Assembly (NCBI RefSeq): GCF_009765445.1
Contig: NZ_WHOY01000031.1
Span: forward strand, 3,815,606-3,879,605
Source: Pantoea sp. BAV 3049
GTDB lineage: Bacteria > Pseudomonadota > Gammaproteobacteria > Enterobacterales > Enterobacteriaceae
DNA length: 64,000 bases
Direction of reading: 5' to 3'
Position numbers and translations under genes: made by a program. This document shows positions 36,829 to 47,611 of the stretch, in pieces (the stretch's first letter is position 1; each line of letters starts with the position of its first letter). The notes beneath the pieces are model-generated. The model did not search any database. It had not been told where the DNA came from and was given only the letters and a program-made list of their open reading frames with translations.

Positions 36829-39717
36829 ATGCGTCGTTATGCAGTCTGGTTCACCACTCTGTTTCTGCTTGTCACCTTCTGGAGTCCACTGACTCAGGCG
36901 CAACCAGGCTGGCAGCCGATCCCTGAAACGATCCGCAAAAGTGAAAAAGATCCGCGCCAGTATCAGGCTATCCGCCTTGATAACGGCATGACGGTGCTGC
37001 TGGTTTCCGATCCGCAGGCAACCAAATCCCTGTCGGCGCTGACTATCCCGGTGGGATCGCTGGAAAACCCGCGTAACCAGCAGGGGCTGGCGCACTACCT
37101 TGAGCACATGCTGCTGATGGGCTCAAAACGCTATCCACAGCCTGATAACCTCGCTGAATTCCTCAAAAAGCACGGCGGTAGCCACAATGCCAGCACTGCC
37201 TCTTATCGCACGGCCTTCTACCTTGAGGTCGAAAATGACGCGCTGGAGCCTGCCGTTGACCGGCTGGCGGACGCCATTGCCGAGCCGCTGCTGGACCCGG
37301 TCAATGCGGACCGCGAGCGCCATGCGGTGAATGCTGAACTGACCATGGCCCGCTCCCGTGATGGCCTGCGTATGGCACAGGTGGGGGCAGAAACGCTTAA
37401 CCCTGAACACCCGGGTTCACTGTTTTCAGGAGGGAATCTGGAAACGCTTAAGGACAAACCGGACAGCAACCTGCATCAGGCTCTGAAAGGTTTTTACCAT
37501 CGTTACTATTCCGCGAATCTGATGAAAGCGGTGATCTACAGCAGCAAACCGCTGGAAGAACTGCAGAAAATCGCCGCCAATACTTATGGACGTGTGGATA
37601 ATCGTAATGCCACGGTGCCAGATATCACCGTGCCGGTAGCAACCGATAAGCAGAAAGGCATCATTATCCACTACGTGCCTGCCCAGCCGCGTAAGCAGCT
37701 GAAAATTGAATTCCGTATCGAAAATAACAGCGACAAATTCCGCAGCAAAACCGACACGCTGATTGCCTACCTGATTGGTAACCGTAGTCAAAATACGTTG
37801 TCCGACTGGCTGCAAAGCAGCGGCCTGGCCGACTCGATTGATGCCGGAGCCGATCCGGTCATTGACCGTAACGGTGGGGTGTTCTCCATTTCCGTTTCGC
37901 TGACCGATAAAGGGCTGGCTAACCGCGATGAGGTAATTGCGGCAGTGTTCAGCTATCTGAATAAGCTGCGCTCCGACGGTATCGATAAACGTTATTTCGA
38001 TGAAGTGGCGCATGTTCTGAACCTGGACTTCCGCTACCCGTCCATCACCCGCGATATGGATTACATCGAGTGGCTGGCTGACACTATGCTGCGTGTACCG
38101 GTTGCTGACACCCTGGATGCGCCTTATATCGCCGATCGGTACGATCCGGTGGCGATTAAAGCCCGGCTGGACGGCATGACGCCGCAAAATGCCCGCATCT
38201 GGTTTATCAGCCCGGACGAGCCACATAACAAGATGGCTTACTTTGTTAATGCACCATATCAGGTAGATACCATCACTCCACAGCGCTTTGCCGACTGGCA
38301 GGCCGCCAGCGATAAAATCTCTCTGTCACTGCCGGTGCTTAACCCGTACATTCCGGACGATTTCACGCTGATTAAACCCGACCGCAAGTATGACCATCCG
38401 GAGGAGCTGGTCAATCAGCCCGGCCTTCGCGTGTTCTATATGCCGAGCCAGTATTATGCTGACGATCCAAAGGCCAATATCACGCTCTCGCTGCGTAACA
38501 AAGAGGCGATGAGCACGGCGAAAAATCAGGTGATGTATGGTCTGAATGATTATCTGGCCGGTCTGGCGCTGGATGAGCTGAACTCGCAGGCTTCCGTTGG
38601 TGGCATCAGTTTCTCCACCAGTGAGGATGATGGCGTCACCTTCAACGCCAGCGGCTTTACGCAGCATCTGCCGGAGTTGATGAAAGCGTTACTGAAAAGC
38701 TATGCCACTTACCAGCCGACGCAGCAGCAGCTGGATCAGGCCAAATCCTGGTACCTTCAGCAACTGGCTGCCGCAGAGAAAGGCAAAGCCTTCGAGCTGG
38801 CAATCCAGCCTGCGCAGATGGTGTCACAACTGCCGTATACCCAGCGTGCAGAGCGCCGCAAACTGGTCCCTGCAATTACCCTGCAGGATCTGGATGTCTA
38901 TCGCAAAATGCTGCTGGAGAAATCGACCCCGGAGATGATGGTGGTCGGCAATATGACGGCGGACAGCGTAAAATCGCTGGCCAGTGACGTAAAAGCCCAG
39001 CTGAACTGCTCAGGCGAAAGCTGGTGGCACAGCCAGTATCTCTTTATCGACAAGAAAACGTCAGCCAATCTGCAGCAGGCAGGCAGCAGCACTGATTCCG
39101 CGCTGGCCGCGCTCTATATCCCGCTGGGCTACGAGGAATATACCAGCGTGGCCAGCAGCGCCATGCTCAGCCAGATTATCCAGCCATGGTTCTACAACCA
39201 GCTGCGTACTGAAGAGCAGCTCGGTTACGCGGTGTTCTCTTTCCAGATGCCGGTCGGTCGTCAGTGGGGAATTGGCTTCCTGCTGCAGAGTAACGTCAGG
39301 CAACCGGCTTACCTGCTGACCCGTTTCCAGGCATTTTATCCGACCGCCGAGAAGCGGCTGCGTGAGATGAGCAAAGAAGATTTTGCTCAGTATCAGGCGG
39401 CGATGATCAACGAACTGAAGCAGCGCCCGCAAACGCTGGATGAAGAGGCCGGACGTTTCAGCAAAGACTTTAACCGTGAAAACTACAACTTCGACACGCG
39501 CGCCAAAGTGATTGCGCAGATCCAGGCGCTGACGCCAGAAAAACTGGCTACCTTCTTCCATGATGCGGTGATTGCTCCGCAGGGCCTGATGCTGCTGTCG
39601 CAGATCTCCGGCAGCCAGCACGACAAGGCGGATTATGCTGCGCCGGAAGGTTTCACCACCTGGCAGGAAGTGTCGAAACTGCAACAGTCTTTCCCGGTGA
39701 AAAGTGATAAGCCATGA
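36829..39717 (+). CDS. ptrA: protease III (pitrilysin) PtrA
   Basis: This periplasmic zinc protease of the M16 family degrades small peptides. Its 962 residues equal the E. coli length. A signal peptide (YAVWFTTLFLLVTFWSPLTQAQ) ends near residue 25. The inverted zinc motif HxxEH is His89-Tyr-Leu-Glu92-His93 in GLAHYLEHMLLMGS, with the distal ligand Glu in NAELTMARSRDGLRM. The second half is the inactive M16 repeat. It lies between recC and recB but has no role in recombination. GAGGAG precedes the start, and the stop overlaps the recB start by four bases. Confidence 0.97.
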   Translation: MRRYAVWFTTLFLLVTFWSPLTQAQPGWQPIPETIRKSEKDPRQYQAIRLDNGMTVLLVSDPQATKSLSALTIPVGSLENPRNQQGLAHYLEHMLLMGSKRYPQPDNLAEFLKKHGGSHNASTASYRTAFYLEVENDALEPAVDRLADAIAEPLLDPVNADRERHAVNAELTMARSRDGLRMAQVGAETLNPEHPGSLFSGGNLETLKDKPDSNLHQALKGFYHRYYSANLMKAVIYSSKPLEELQKIAANTYGRVDNRNATVPDITVPVATDKQKGIIIHYVPAQPRKQLKIEFRIENNSDKFRSKTDTLIAYLIGNRSQNTLSDWLQSSGLADSIDAGADPVIDRNGGVFSISVSLTDKGLANRDEVIAAVFSYLNKLRSDGIDKRYFDEVAHVLNLDFRYPSITRDMDYIEWLADTMLRVPVADTLDAPYIADRYDPVAIKARLDGMTPQNARIWFISPDEPHNKMAYFVNAPYQVDTITPQRFADWQAASDKISLSLPVLNPYIPDDFTLIKPDRKYDHPEELVNQPGLRVFYMPSQYYADDPKANITLSLRNKEAMSTAKNQVMYGLNDYLAGLALDELNSQASVGGISFSTSEDDGVTFNASGFTQHLPELMKALLKSYATYQPTQQQLDQAKSWYLQQLAAAEKGKAFELAIQPAQMVSQLPYTQRAERRKLVPAITLQDLDVYRKMLLEKSTPEMMVVGNMTADSVKSLASDVKAQLNCSGESWWHSQYLFIDKKTSANLQQAGSSTDSALAALYIPLGYEEYTSVASSAMLSQIIQPWFYNQLRTEEQLGYAVFSFQMPVGRQWGIGFLLQSNVRQPAYLLTRFQAFYPTAEKRLREMSKEDFAQYQAAMINELKQRPQTLDEEAGRFSKDFNRENYNFDTRAKVIAQIQALTPEKLATFFHDAVIAPQGLMLLSQISGSQHDKADYAAPEGFTTWQEVSKLQQSFPVKSDKP

Positions 39718-42700
39718 CAGCAGCCCAGCGTCTTGATCCCCTGACGCTGCCGCTGCAGGGCGAAAGGCTGATCGAAGCCTCGGCGGGTACCGGAAAAACC
39801 TTCACCATCGGGCTGCTTTATCTGCGGCTGCTGTTGGGGCTGGGTGGTGAAGCTGCTTATGCCCGACCGCTGGCAGTGGAAGAGATCCTGGTGGTGACAT
39901 TTACCGAGGCGGCCACCGCTGAGCTGCGTGGCCGTATCCGCGAGAATATTCACCAGCTGCGAATTGCCTGCGTCCGTGGTCACTCTTCAGATGGTATGTT
40001 GAGCCTGCTGCTGCAGGAGATCGGCGATCTGCCACAGGCCGCTGCTCAGCTGCTGGCCGCCGAACGGCAGATGGATGATGCCGGGATATTCACCATCCAC
40101 GGCTTCTGCCAGCGCATGCTGAACCTTAATGCGTTTGAGTCCGGCATGCTGTTTGAGCAGCAGCTGATAGAGGATGAATTTCCCCTGCGGCGTCAGGCAG
40201 CGGCGGATTTCTGGCGTCGCAACTGCTATCCGTTGCCGCTGCCGATTGCCCGCGTGATGACCCAGATGTGGCAGGGACCGGAACAGCTGCTGGCAACGCT
40301 CTCACCGTGGCTGAACGGCGAAGCCCCATCGCTGAAGTATCCGCCAGATCTGCAGGAAACCTTTACTGAGCGCCATGAGAAAATCATCGCGCAGATTGAC
40401 CAGCTGAAAGCCGCGTGGCTGGCGGCGGGTAATCTGCACGATCTGATTGCCCTGTCAGGCGTGGACAAGCGCAGTTACAGCAGTAAGCACTTACCTAACT
40501 GGCTGGAAAAACTCACTCAGTGGGCGCAGGAAGAGACGGCCGACTATGCCTTTCCGAAGGAACTGGAGCGCTTTGGTCAGCGGATACTGCTGGAGAAGAC
40601 CAAAAAAGGGGAGCCGCCTCAGCATCCCTTGTTTGATCAGATCGACCGTTTTCTCGCAGAGCCGCTGTCGCTGCGCGATCTGGTGATTGCCCGTGCCCTC
40701 AGCGAAATCCGTTTTGCCACGCAGAAAGAGAAGCGGCTCAACGCACTGCTGGGCTTCGACGACCTGCTGGGCAGGCTGGACAGCGCTCTGCATCAGCCCG
40801 GTGGAGAGGCACTTGCCGCGGCTATTCGGGGGCGCTATCCGGTCGCGCTGATTGATGAATTCCAGGATACGGATCCGCAGCAGTACCGTATCTTCCGCAC
40901 GCTGTATGGCCGGCAGCCTGACAATGCGCTGCTCCTGATTGGTGACCCCAAGCAGGCAATTTATGCCTTTCGCGGTGCGGATATCTTCACCTATATGAAG
41001 GCGCGTAACGAAGTTAGCGCCCACTACACCCTTGAGACAAACTGGCGCTCGTCTCCGGCGATGGTTAACAGCGTCAATCAGCTGTTCAAACGCCAGGAAA
41101 ATCCCTTCCTGTTCAACGAGATCCCGTTTATTGCCGTGCAGTCTGCCGGGCCAAATGCCGCATTGCGCTTTATGGTGGATGGGAAAGAACAACCCGCGTT
41201 GCGCTTCTGGTTACAGCCGGGTGATGGCGTGGGGGTAAGTGATTACCAACAATTTATGGCCCGCCAGTGCGCGGCCGAGATCTGCCACTGGCTGACTGCC
41301 GGGCAGCAGGGCACGGCGCTGGTTGGTAAAGGTGACAAGCTCAGGCCGGTGCAGGCATCAGATATCACCATTCTGGTTCGCAGCCGGGGTGAAGCTTCGG
41401 TCATGCGTGAAGCGCTGAATGGCCTCAACATCCCGTCCGTTTATCTCTCCAGTCGCGACAGCGTGTTCACCACGCAGGAAGCCCGTGAAATGCTGTGGCT
41501 GCTGCAGGCCGTGCTGGCTCCTGAGCAGGAGCGAATCTTACGCAGTGCGCTGGCGACCAGCATTTTTGGTCTGGATGCATTGACGCTGGAGGCCCTCAGC
41601 CAGGACGAGCGGCAGTGGGATGCACTGGTGGACGAATTCGACCGCTACCGGCAGCGCTGGCTGAAGCGTGGCGTACTGCCGATGCTGCGTGAGCTGATGG
41701 CGCACCGGCAGATAGCCGAAAACCTGCTGGCCTCTGAAAGCGGAGAGCGGCGTCTGACAGATTTGCTGCACCTGGGCGAGCTGTTGCAGGAGGCATCCGC
41801 ACAGCTGGACAGCGAGCATGCGCTGGTGCGCTGGCTGGCGCAGGAAGTGGCACAGCCTAACGGTCAGTCGGCCAGCCAGCAGCTGCGGCTGGAGAGCGAC
41901 CGTCATCTGGTGCAGATTGTCACCATTCATAAATCCAAAGGCTTACAGTATCCGCTGGTCTGGCTGCCCTTTGTCGCCAATTACCGCGAGGCTGGACAGG
42001 GCATCTATCATGACCGGCAGAGTTTCCAGGCTTTGCTGGATTTACACGATGATGCCGAGAGTATTGAGCTGGCAGAGCAGGAGCGGCTGGCGGAAGATCT
42101 GCGCCTGCTCTACGTTGCTCTGACCCGTTCGGTCTGGCACTGCAGCGTGGGAATTGCGCCTCTGGTGAAGGGCAACCGGAAAAAAGAGGGTGCCAGCGAT
42201 CTGCACCACAGTGCGGTTGGCTATCTGCTTCAGCGGGGGGAAGCCGCTGATGCCTCTCAACTGCGTGAGCAACTGCTGGCGCTGGAAAATGACGCAGTAG
42301 CGGTCACGCAGGCAGTCGCCCCGGCGAGCGAACCCTGGCAGCCAGTGCAGGCTACCCTGCCTGAGCTTGGCAGCCAGCAAATTAACCGGTCGCTGCGCGA
42401 CGAGTGGCGGGTGACCAGCTATTCGGGCCTCCAGCAGCAGGGACACGCCGTCACTTTCGATTTGTTGCCGCGTCTGGATGTGGATGCGGCAGGTGAGGCG
42501 CACGGCCAGCAAGTTGCGCAGCTCACGCCACATACTTTTCCGCGAGGGGCTGCGCCGGGGACGTTTCTTCACAGCTTGTTTGAAGAACTGGATTTTACCC
42601 AACCTGTTGATGAGGCGTGGCTGGGCGAACAGCTGGCTGCGCAGGGGCACGATCCCGCCTGGCTGCCGGTGATGACCGAATGGCTGGAACGTGTGCTGAA

Positions 42701-43247
42701 AACGCCGCTGGATGATTCTGGTGTCAGCCTGAATCAGCTTCCGGACACCAGCCGTCAGGTTGAGCTGCAATTTTATCTGCCCATCCAGCGCCTGCTGAGT
42801 GCTCACAGCCTCGATAAGCTGGTGCGCCGCTATGACCCGCTGTCGGCAGGTTGCCCGCCGCTGAATTTCCAGCAGGTTCAGGGCATGCTGAAGGGATTTA
42901 TCGACCTGGTTTTCTGCTGGCAGGGAAAATATTATCTGCTGGATTACAAATCAAACTGGCTGGGCGAGTCGGGTGAGGATTACACCCCAACGGCAATGGC
43001 GCAGGCCATGCAGTCGCACCGGTACGATCTGCAATATCAGCTTTATACGCTGGCGCTGCACCGCTATCTGCGGCACCGCCTGGCGGATTACGACTATCAG
43101 CAGCATTTTGGCGGTGTCATTTACCTGTTCCTGCGCGGCGTGGACGGTACTGCCAGTGAGAACGGTGTGTATCGCACCCGGCCGCAGGCAGAGTTTGTTG
43201 CCTCGCTGGATGCTCTGTTTGCCGGTAAAGAAGGGGAAGAAGGATGA
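39714..43247 (+). CDS. recB: exodeoxyribonuclease V beta subunit RecB
   Basis: RecB is the 3'-to-5' helicase and the only nuclease of RecBCD, which resects double-strand ends until Chi and then loads RecA. The 1177-residue protein has a UvrD-type Walker A ([13 protein letters not shown] at residues 21-33), the helicase motif [15 protein letters not shown] and [20 protein letters not shown]. The C-terminal nuclease domain carries [24 protein letters not shown] with the two Asp and Lys of the active site. Both ends overlap neighbours by four bases (ptrA and recD), giving equimolar synthesis. Confidence 0.98.
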   Translation: MTAAQRLDPLTLPLQGERLIEASAGTGKTFTIGLLYLRLLLGLGGEAAYARPLAVEEILVVTFTEAATAELRGRIRENIHQLRIACVRGHSSDGMLSLLLQEIGDLPQAAAQLLAAERQMDDAGIFTIHGFCQRMLNLNAFESGMLFEQQLIEDEFPLRRQAAADFWRRNCYPLPLPIARVMTQMWQGPEQLLATLSPWLNGEAPSLKYPPDLQETFTERHEKIIAQIDQLKAAWLAAGNLHDLIALSGVDKRSYSSKHLPNWLEKLTQWAQEETADYAFPKELERFGQRILLEKTKKGEPPQHPLFDQIDRFLAEPLSLRDLVIARALSEIRFATQKEKRLNALLGFDDLLGRLDSALHQPGGEALAAAIRGRYPVALIDEFQDTDPQQYRIFRTLYGRQPDNALLLIGDPKQAIYAFRGADIFTYMKARNEVSAHYTLETNWRSSPAMVNSVNQLFKRQENPFLFNEIPFIAVQSAGPNAALRFMVDGKEQPALRFWLQPGDGVGVSDYQQFMARQCAAEICHWLTAGQQGTALVGKGDKLRPVQASDITILVRSRGEASVMREALNGLNIPSVYLSSRDSVFTTQEAREMLWLLQAVLAPEQERILRSALATSIFGLDALTLEALSQDERQWDALVDEFDRYRQRWLKRGVLPMLRELMAHRQIAENLLASESGERRLTDLLHLGELLQEASAQLDSEHALVRWLAQEVAQPNGQSASQQLRLESDRHLVQIVTIHKSKGLQYPLVWLPFVANYREAGQGIYHDRQSFQALLDLHDDAESIELAEQERLAEDLRLLYVALTRSVWHCSVGIAPLVKGNRKKEGASDLHHSAVGYLLQRGEAADASQLREQLLALENDAVAVTQAVAPASEPWQPVQATLPELGSQQINRSLRDEWRVTSYSGLQQQGHAVTFDLLPRLDVDAAGEAHGQQVAQLTPHTFPRGAAPGTFLHSLFEELDFTQPVDEAWLGEQLAAQGHDPAWLPVMTEWLERVLKTPLDDSGVSLNQLPDTSRQVELQFYLPIQRLLSAHSLDKLVRRYDPLSAGCPPLNFQQVQGMLKGFIDLVFCWQGKYYLLDYKSNWLGESGEDYTPTAMAQAMQSHRYDLQYQLYTLALHRYLRHRLADYDYQQHFGGVIYLFLRGVDGTASENGVYRTRPQAEFVASLDALFAGKEGEEG

Positions 43248-45076
43248 GCGGAATGGCTGAGCTGCTGATGGCGGCCTGCGACCAGCGGCTGCTGCGTTCT
43301 CTGGACGTTCAGTTCGCCCGTATGATTGCCGGTGCTGATCAGCCCGCGCTGATGCTGGCGGCTGCCTGTGTCAGCGCTGAGGCAGGGGAAGGGCATGTCT
43401 GCCTGCCTCTGAGCGGGTTTACTGAACCGCTGTTATTTGGCGGACGCCATCCGGAACTGGCCCGTCAGCTCTGGCAGATGGCCGGAGAGCCTGACTGGGA
43501 CACCCTTCTGCCAGCGGCTGAGGCGGTGAGCGATGGCTCCCGTGCGACGCCGCTGGTGCTGCACCAGCAGCGCCTTTATCTGCACCGGATGTGGCAGTCT
43601 GAGGGGCAGGTGGCACGATTTATCATTAAAGATGCGCCGCTGGTTGGTTTCGATGAAGGCCGCCTGCGGGCTGCGCTGGATCGCCATTTCGGCCAGCAGC
43701 CCGAAGACTGGCAGAAAATTGCTGCGGCAGTCGCTATCACCCGTCAGATTGCGGTGATTTCCGGCGGGCCGGGTACCGGAAAAACCACCACCGTGGCAAA
43801 GTTGCTGGCTTCATTACTGGAGCTTTCAGCCGGGGTTCTGCGTATTCGTCTCGCCGCGCCGACCGGTAAAGCCGCCGCGCGGCTGACGGAGTCGCTGGGC
43901 AAAGCCCTGCAACGGCTGGATGTCAGCGAGGCTGAAAAGCAGCGTTTTCCTGCCGAGGCCACCACCTTACACCGGCTGCTCGGTGCAGTACCCGGCAGCC
44001 AGCGCATGCGTTATCACGCGGGTAACCCACTGCATCTGGATTTGTTGATAGTAGACGAGGCCTCGATGGTCGATCTACCGATGATGGCCAATCTGATCGC
44101 CGCCCTGCCTCCGCAGGCAAGGGTGATTTTCCTTGGTGACCGCGATCAGCTGGCCTCAGTGGAAGCAGGCGCGGTGCTGGGCGATATCTGTCGCTGCGCT
44201 GAAACGGGTTACAGCAGCCGGAGGGCTGAAGAGCTGATGCGGCTTACCGGTTGTGTGGTTGACGGGAACGAAAATCCGTCCGCGCCCGCTGTGAGGGACA
44301 GCATTTGCCTGTTGCGTAAAAGCTACCGCTTTGATGCCTCCTCCGGGATCGGGCAGTTGGCGCTGGCTGTAAATGCCGGTGATATCCGCCTGGTGGAGAA
44401 AGTCTTTGCTGCAGGGTTCGGCGATATTGAACGGTTCTCTCTCAGCAGCAGCGAAGAGTATCTGCATCTTCTTGACAGCTGTGTTGCAGGTTATCAGGAC
44501 TATCTGTTACTGCTGGGGCAGGGTGCGATGCCTGAGCAGGTGATTGAGGCTTTTGGCCGTTTCCAGCTGCTGTGCGCGCTGCGCGAGGGACCATTTGGTG
44601 TCATGGGGCTCAACGAACGAATTGAGGCGTCGCTGCAGAAGAAAAGGTTGATCCAGCGTGCCAGTGCCAGCGGCAAATGGTATGTCGGCCGCCCGGTGAT
44701 GATTGCCCGTAATGACAGCACACTGGGGTTGTTTAATGGCGACATTGGTATTGCGATGAATGATGAGGAAGGATCGCTGAAGGTATTTTTCCCGCTGCCC
44801 GATGGCACCATTAAAGCGGTGCAGCCCAGCCGGTTGCCGCCGCACGATACCGCTTTTGCCATGACCGTGCATAAATCGCAGGGATCTGAATTCGATCATA
44901 CCCTGCTGGTACTGCCGGGTCAGTTCACGCCGGTGCTGACCCGTGAACTTGTCTATACCGCGATTACCCGGGCAAAACAGCGCCTGACTTTATATGTCGA
45001 TAGTGGCGTGTTTAATAACGCGGTAAAAATGCGCACTCTGCGCCGCAGTGGCCTGGTTGAACGACTGCAAGAATAA
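43244..45076 (+). CDS. recD: exodeoxyribonuclease V alpha subunit RecD
   Basis: RecD is the 5'-to-3' helicase motor of RecBCD. The 610 residues include Walker A ([15 protein letters not shown], about 174-188), motif [40 protein letters not shown], and near the end the motif [21 protein letters not shown] and [15 protein letters not shown]. It begins on an ATGA overlap with recB. In E. coli argA or its neighbour would follow; here two membrane-protein genes are inserted before argA. Confidence 0.97.
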   Translation: MSGMAELLMAACDQRLLRSLDVQFARMIAGADQPALMLAAACVSAEAGEGHVCLPLSGFTEPLLFGGRHPELARQLWQMAGEPDWDTLLPAAEAVSDGSRATPLVLHQQRLYLHRMWQSEGQVARFIIKDAPLVGFDEGRLRAALDRHFGQQPEDWQKIAAAVAITRQIAVISGGPGTGKTTTVAKLLASLLELSAGVLRIRLAAPTGKAAARLTESLGKALQRLDVSEAEKQRFPAEATTLHRLLGAVPGSQRMRYHAGNPLHLDLLIVDEASMVDLPMMANLIAALPPQARVIFLGDRDQLASVEAGAVLGDICRCAETGYSSRRAEELMRLTGCVVDGNENPSAPAVRDSICLLRKSYRFDASSGIGQLALAVNAGDIRLVEKVFAAGFGDIERFSLSSSEEYLHLLDSCVAGYQDYLLLLGQGAMPEQVIEAFGRFQLLCALREGPFGVMGLNERIEASLQKKRLIQRASASGKWYVGRPVMIARNDSTLGLFNGDIGIAMNDEEGSLKVFFPLPDGTIKAVQPSRLPPHDTAFAMTVHKSQGSEFDHTLLVLPGQFTPVLTRELVYTAITRAKQRLTLYVDSGVFNNAVKMRTLRRSGLVERLQE

Positions 45077-45226
45077 AACTCACGACTGAATATTTTTATT
45101 AACTATTTTTATTTCAGGTTTCCCGAAAAGGATTTTGGGGAATTATCTTTGCTGTTTTTTTGAGTATTGTTTCCTTTATTTGTCGGTTAATTAAGATTTT
45201 ATGCCTGTTTTTGTCGTCAAGAGATA

Positions 45227-45235
45227 TGCTATAAA
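45227..45235 (+). promoter_or_regulatory. candidate extended -10 promoter for the EpsG-like gene
   Basis: TGC followed by TATAAA lies about 34 bases before the start, in a strongly AT-rich 192-bp gap after recD. No good -35 is seen. No ops/JUMPstart sequence (GGCGGTAG) of long polysaccharide operons was found. Confidence 0.45.
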
Positions 45236-45268
45236 TTATTTTTCTTCAGGGAAAGAAAAGAAAATTAA

Positions 45269-46408
45269 ATGGAAATGTACTGGATTATCAGCCTGTCTCT
45301 TTGCGCACTGGGCATTCTTGAAGTGTTCCTTGCCAAACGGGAAAAAACGCGATGGCTGCGCATGTATATATACTTTATCGTGGTTTGTGTCGTTTTTATT
45401 TTTGGCGGCATTCGGGATGTTCACTCCGGCGTTGATGACTACCAGTACCGAAGATTTTTCCAGGAGTTCAACGCTAAAATCACTATTCTGGGACTTGCTT
45501 CGGCGATGGATCAGTTTCGCTATGAGCCAGCCATTTATTTGATCTCCTGCCTGGTCAGGATATTCACCACTAACGCTGATGTGTTTATCTTCTTTTATTG
45601 CATGATCTCCGTCTGCGTCAATGCGCACTATTTCAGAAAGCTTTCACCGTTACCGATTGTTGCGCTGGCAGTCTATTCAGCCCATCTGTTTATCAACAAG
45701 GATCTGAACCAGATCCGCTTTGGACTCAGCTCCGCCTTTTTTCTGGGATTTGTCTATCACCTGAGCATCAGGAACAAGGCCGGGAGTGCAGGGTTACTGT
45801 TTCTCTCATTTATCAGCCATGCCACAGCGATCGTCGCTTTGTTAATCCCTGCCGCACTGATAATTAAAAAAAACAAATATATCCCGGCAGCCATTGTCCT
45901 GGTCTGTATTCCGCTGGCTATGATGGGGAGTCAGTCGGTGATTGCCTTTATCTCGTCCCACCTTGGCTCACTGGGAGAACGGGCAATGGGCTATGCCGAT
46001 CGGGATTCGGCACAGGAACAGGGAATTTTCACCTTATCTAATCTCAAAAACATTCTGTTTGTTTTTATTTACAGCGCATTACTGTTGAATGACAAGATTA
46101 AAAATAGCGCGCCTGAGAAGTTTGCATTTTTTTACCTTCTGGTACTGACTTTTGCTATCGGTAGCGGATTGAGAATGGCACTGCAGGATTATGCCTCCGG
46201 GGGACGACTGGCGAATTATATTCTGCAAGTTGAACCCGTGTTGCTCTCCATTTGCGTATTTGAATGCCGGAGAATCCTGCGCGTTATCGCGGTTACGATA
46301 ACGGTACTGATGCTCCTGTATTACCTCTATTACAACACCGTCGCCAGAAAACAGTCCGTTACTGGCTATCATGTATCCGGGACTTTTATGCTGATCCATC
46401 CGGTTTAG
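45269..46408 (+). CDS. EpsG/Wzy-like polysaccharide polymerase-type membrane protein
   Basis: The 379-residue protein has about ten hydrophobic segments. The signature GGIRDVHSGVDDYQYRRFFQEF near residues 47-67, with a charged first external loop, and INKDLNQIRFGLSSAFF near 145-161 match the EpsG family of capsule/exopolysaccharide polymerases (Wzy-like). Such proteins join repeat units on the outer face of the inner membrane. No glycosyltransferase or Wzx gene lies nearby, only an acyltransferase. The codon and base composition are AT-richer than in the flanking rec genes, suggesting acquisition. Translation could also start two codons later at 45275. The polymerase function is an inference from family features; I cannot name a product. 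Confidence 0.72.
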   Translation: MEMYWIISLSLCALGILEVFLAKREKTRWLRMYIYFIVVCVVFIFGGIRDVHSGVDDYQYRRFFQEFNAKITILGLASAMDQFRYEPAIYLISCLVRIFTTNADVFIFFYCMISVCVNAHYFRKLSPLPIVALAVYSAHLFINKDLNQIRFGLSSAFFLGFVYHLSIRNKAGSAGLLFLSFISHATAIVALLIPAALIIKKNKYIPAAIVLVCIPLAMMGSQSVIAFISSHLGSLGERAMGYADRDSAQEQGIFTLSNLKNILFVFIYSALLLNDKIKNSAPEKFAFFYLLVLTFAIGSGLRMALQDYASGGRLANYILQVEPVLLSICVFECRRILRVIAVTITVLMLLYYLYYNTVARKQSVTGYHVSGTFMLIHPV

Positions 46409-46480
46409 CGTTTTAAGCAGTTACCACGGAAGTTAGCCTGATTGTGCCGTCTGTTCAGGGCGTTGAAAGGAAGCAGACAG

Positions 46481-47524
46481 ATGAGTAATAAAAATAATTT
46501 TGACCTGGTGAGACTGGTTTTGGCTTTTATTGTTCTGCTGGTTCATGGGGCGGCGGTTTCGCGTTCTGAGTCACTGCATTTTCTGTTGCAGCTGTTCAGC
46601 GGCAGCTTTGCAGTAAAAGGTTTTTTCGCTATCAGCGGTTATCTGATTGCCCTCAGTTTTCACCGATGCAGGTCATGGCGCGATTATGCTGAAAAACGCG
46701 CCCGGCGTATTATTCCTGCCTATCTGCTTACTATTGTTGCCTGCATTATCAGCGGTGCAGCACTGACGTCTTATCCGCTGAGCGAGTTCTTTCTCAGTAA
46801 AACCACGCTGAAATATGCCCTTGCCAATATCAGCTTTATGAATTTTATTCAGCCCTCGCTGCCCGGTGTGTTTCTCAACAATCCCGTCCAGTCAATGGAC
46901 GGTTCGCTGTGGACCATTAAGGCAGAGCTGACGTTGTATGCGCTGTTGCCGCTGGTTTTTCCTTTGATGAAATCCCGGCCGTTCACCTGCTGGCTGATTA
47001 TTTACCTGATCTCCTGCGGCTGGTTTTACTATTTCACCTGGGTCTACAGCGGGGCTAAAGCGGATATGCTGGCAAAGCAATTTGTCAGCCTGTCCAGCTA
47101 CTTTTTCTTCGGCACGCTGGTTGCCCTCAGCGGGCGGGTGGCTGACAGACTCAGGGAGATCGCGGTGATTTCACTGGTGCTGTTTATTCTTTCCAGAGAT
47201 ACGATGCTGTCCCAGCTGGTCCAGCCGGTGGCGTTCTCATCAGTAGTCCTGCTGTTTTGTCTGGGGATGTTTAAACAAGTGCCCGCAGGCCGCTATGGTG
47301 ATTTCTCATACGGTGTGTATCTGTTTCACTGGCCGGTGATTCAGGTGCTGATTGACAGGGGATGGTATTCTGCCAGTCCATGGGGTGGGTTGGTGTTAAC
47401 CGTGTTGATTACTACCCTGCTGGCGGTGATTTCCTGGTACTTCGTTGAGAAGCGATTCCTGAAAAAAAAACCGGCACCCCACAGCAAAGGGAGGATGCCC
47501 GCTGCGGGGCAGACTCTGGAATAA
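46481..47524 (+). CDS. acyltransferase family 3 (OafA/YrhL-like) membrane protein
   Basis: The 347-residue protein has about ten membrane segments. The start at 46481 (MSNKNNFDLVRLVLAFIVLLVHG) is preceded by AAAGGAAG; 13 extra upstream codons are unsupported. Family traits include FDLVRLVLAFIVLLVHGAA with the catalytic His, GFFAISGYLIALSF, RARRIIPAYLL, SLWTIKAELTLYALLPLVF, and the closing YGVYLFHWPVIQVLI and WYFVEKRFLKKK. Such enzymes add acetyl or other acyl groups to sugars of surface polysaccharides. It follows the EpsG-like gene by about 70 bases on the same strand, so the two may polymerise and decorate one glycan. It converges on argA. Confidence 0.88.
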   Translation: MSNKNNFDLVRLVLAFIVLLVHGAAVSRSESLHFLLQLFSGSFAVKGFFAISGYLIALSFHRCRSWRDYAEKRARRIIPAYLLTIVACIISGAALTSYPLSEFFLSKTTLKYALANISFMNFIQPSLPGVFLNNPVQSMDGSLWTIKAELTLYALLPLVFPLMKSRPFTCWLIIYLISCGWFYYFTWVYSGAKADMLAKQFVSLSSYFFFGTLVALSGRVADRLREIAVISLVLFILSRDTMLSQLVQPVAFSSVVLLFCLGMFKQVPAGRYGDFSYGVYLFHWPVIQVLIDRGWYSASPWGGLVLTVLITTLLAVISWYFVEKRFLKKKPAPHSKGRMPAAGQTLE

Positions 47525-47611
47525 ATCAGGCACGCTAAGGTGCCCGGGGTGGAGAAGGTGATTTCGTACCTGATTGCAGAAACTCACTGAAGGCGGAAGA
47601 ATGCCTGCGCC

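Noticed and set aside
45269-47524. Complete O-antigen or capsule operon
   Set aside because: Only a polymerase-like and an acyltransferase gene are present; no glycosyltransferase, flippase, sugar-nucleotide gene or ops element is seen.
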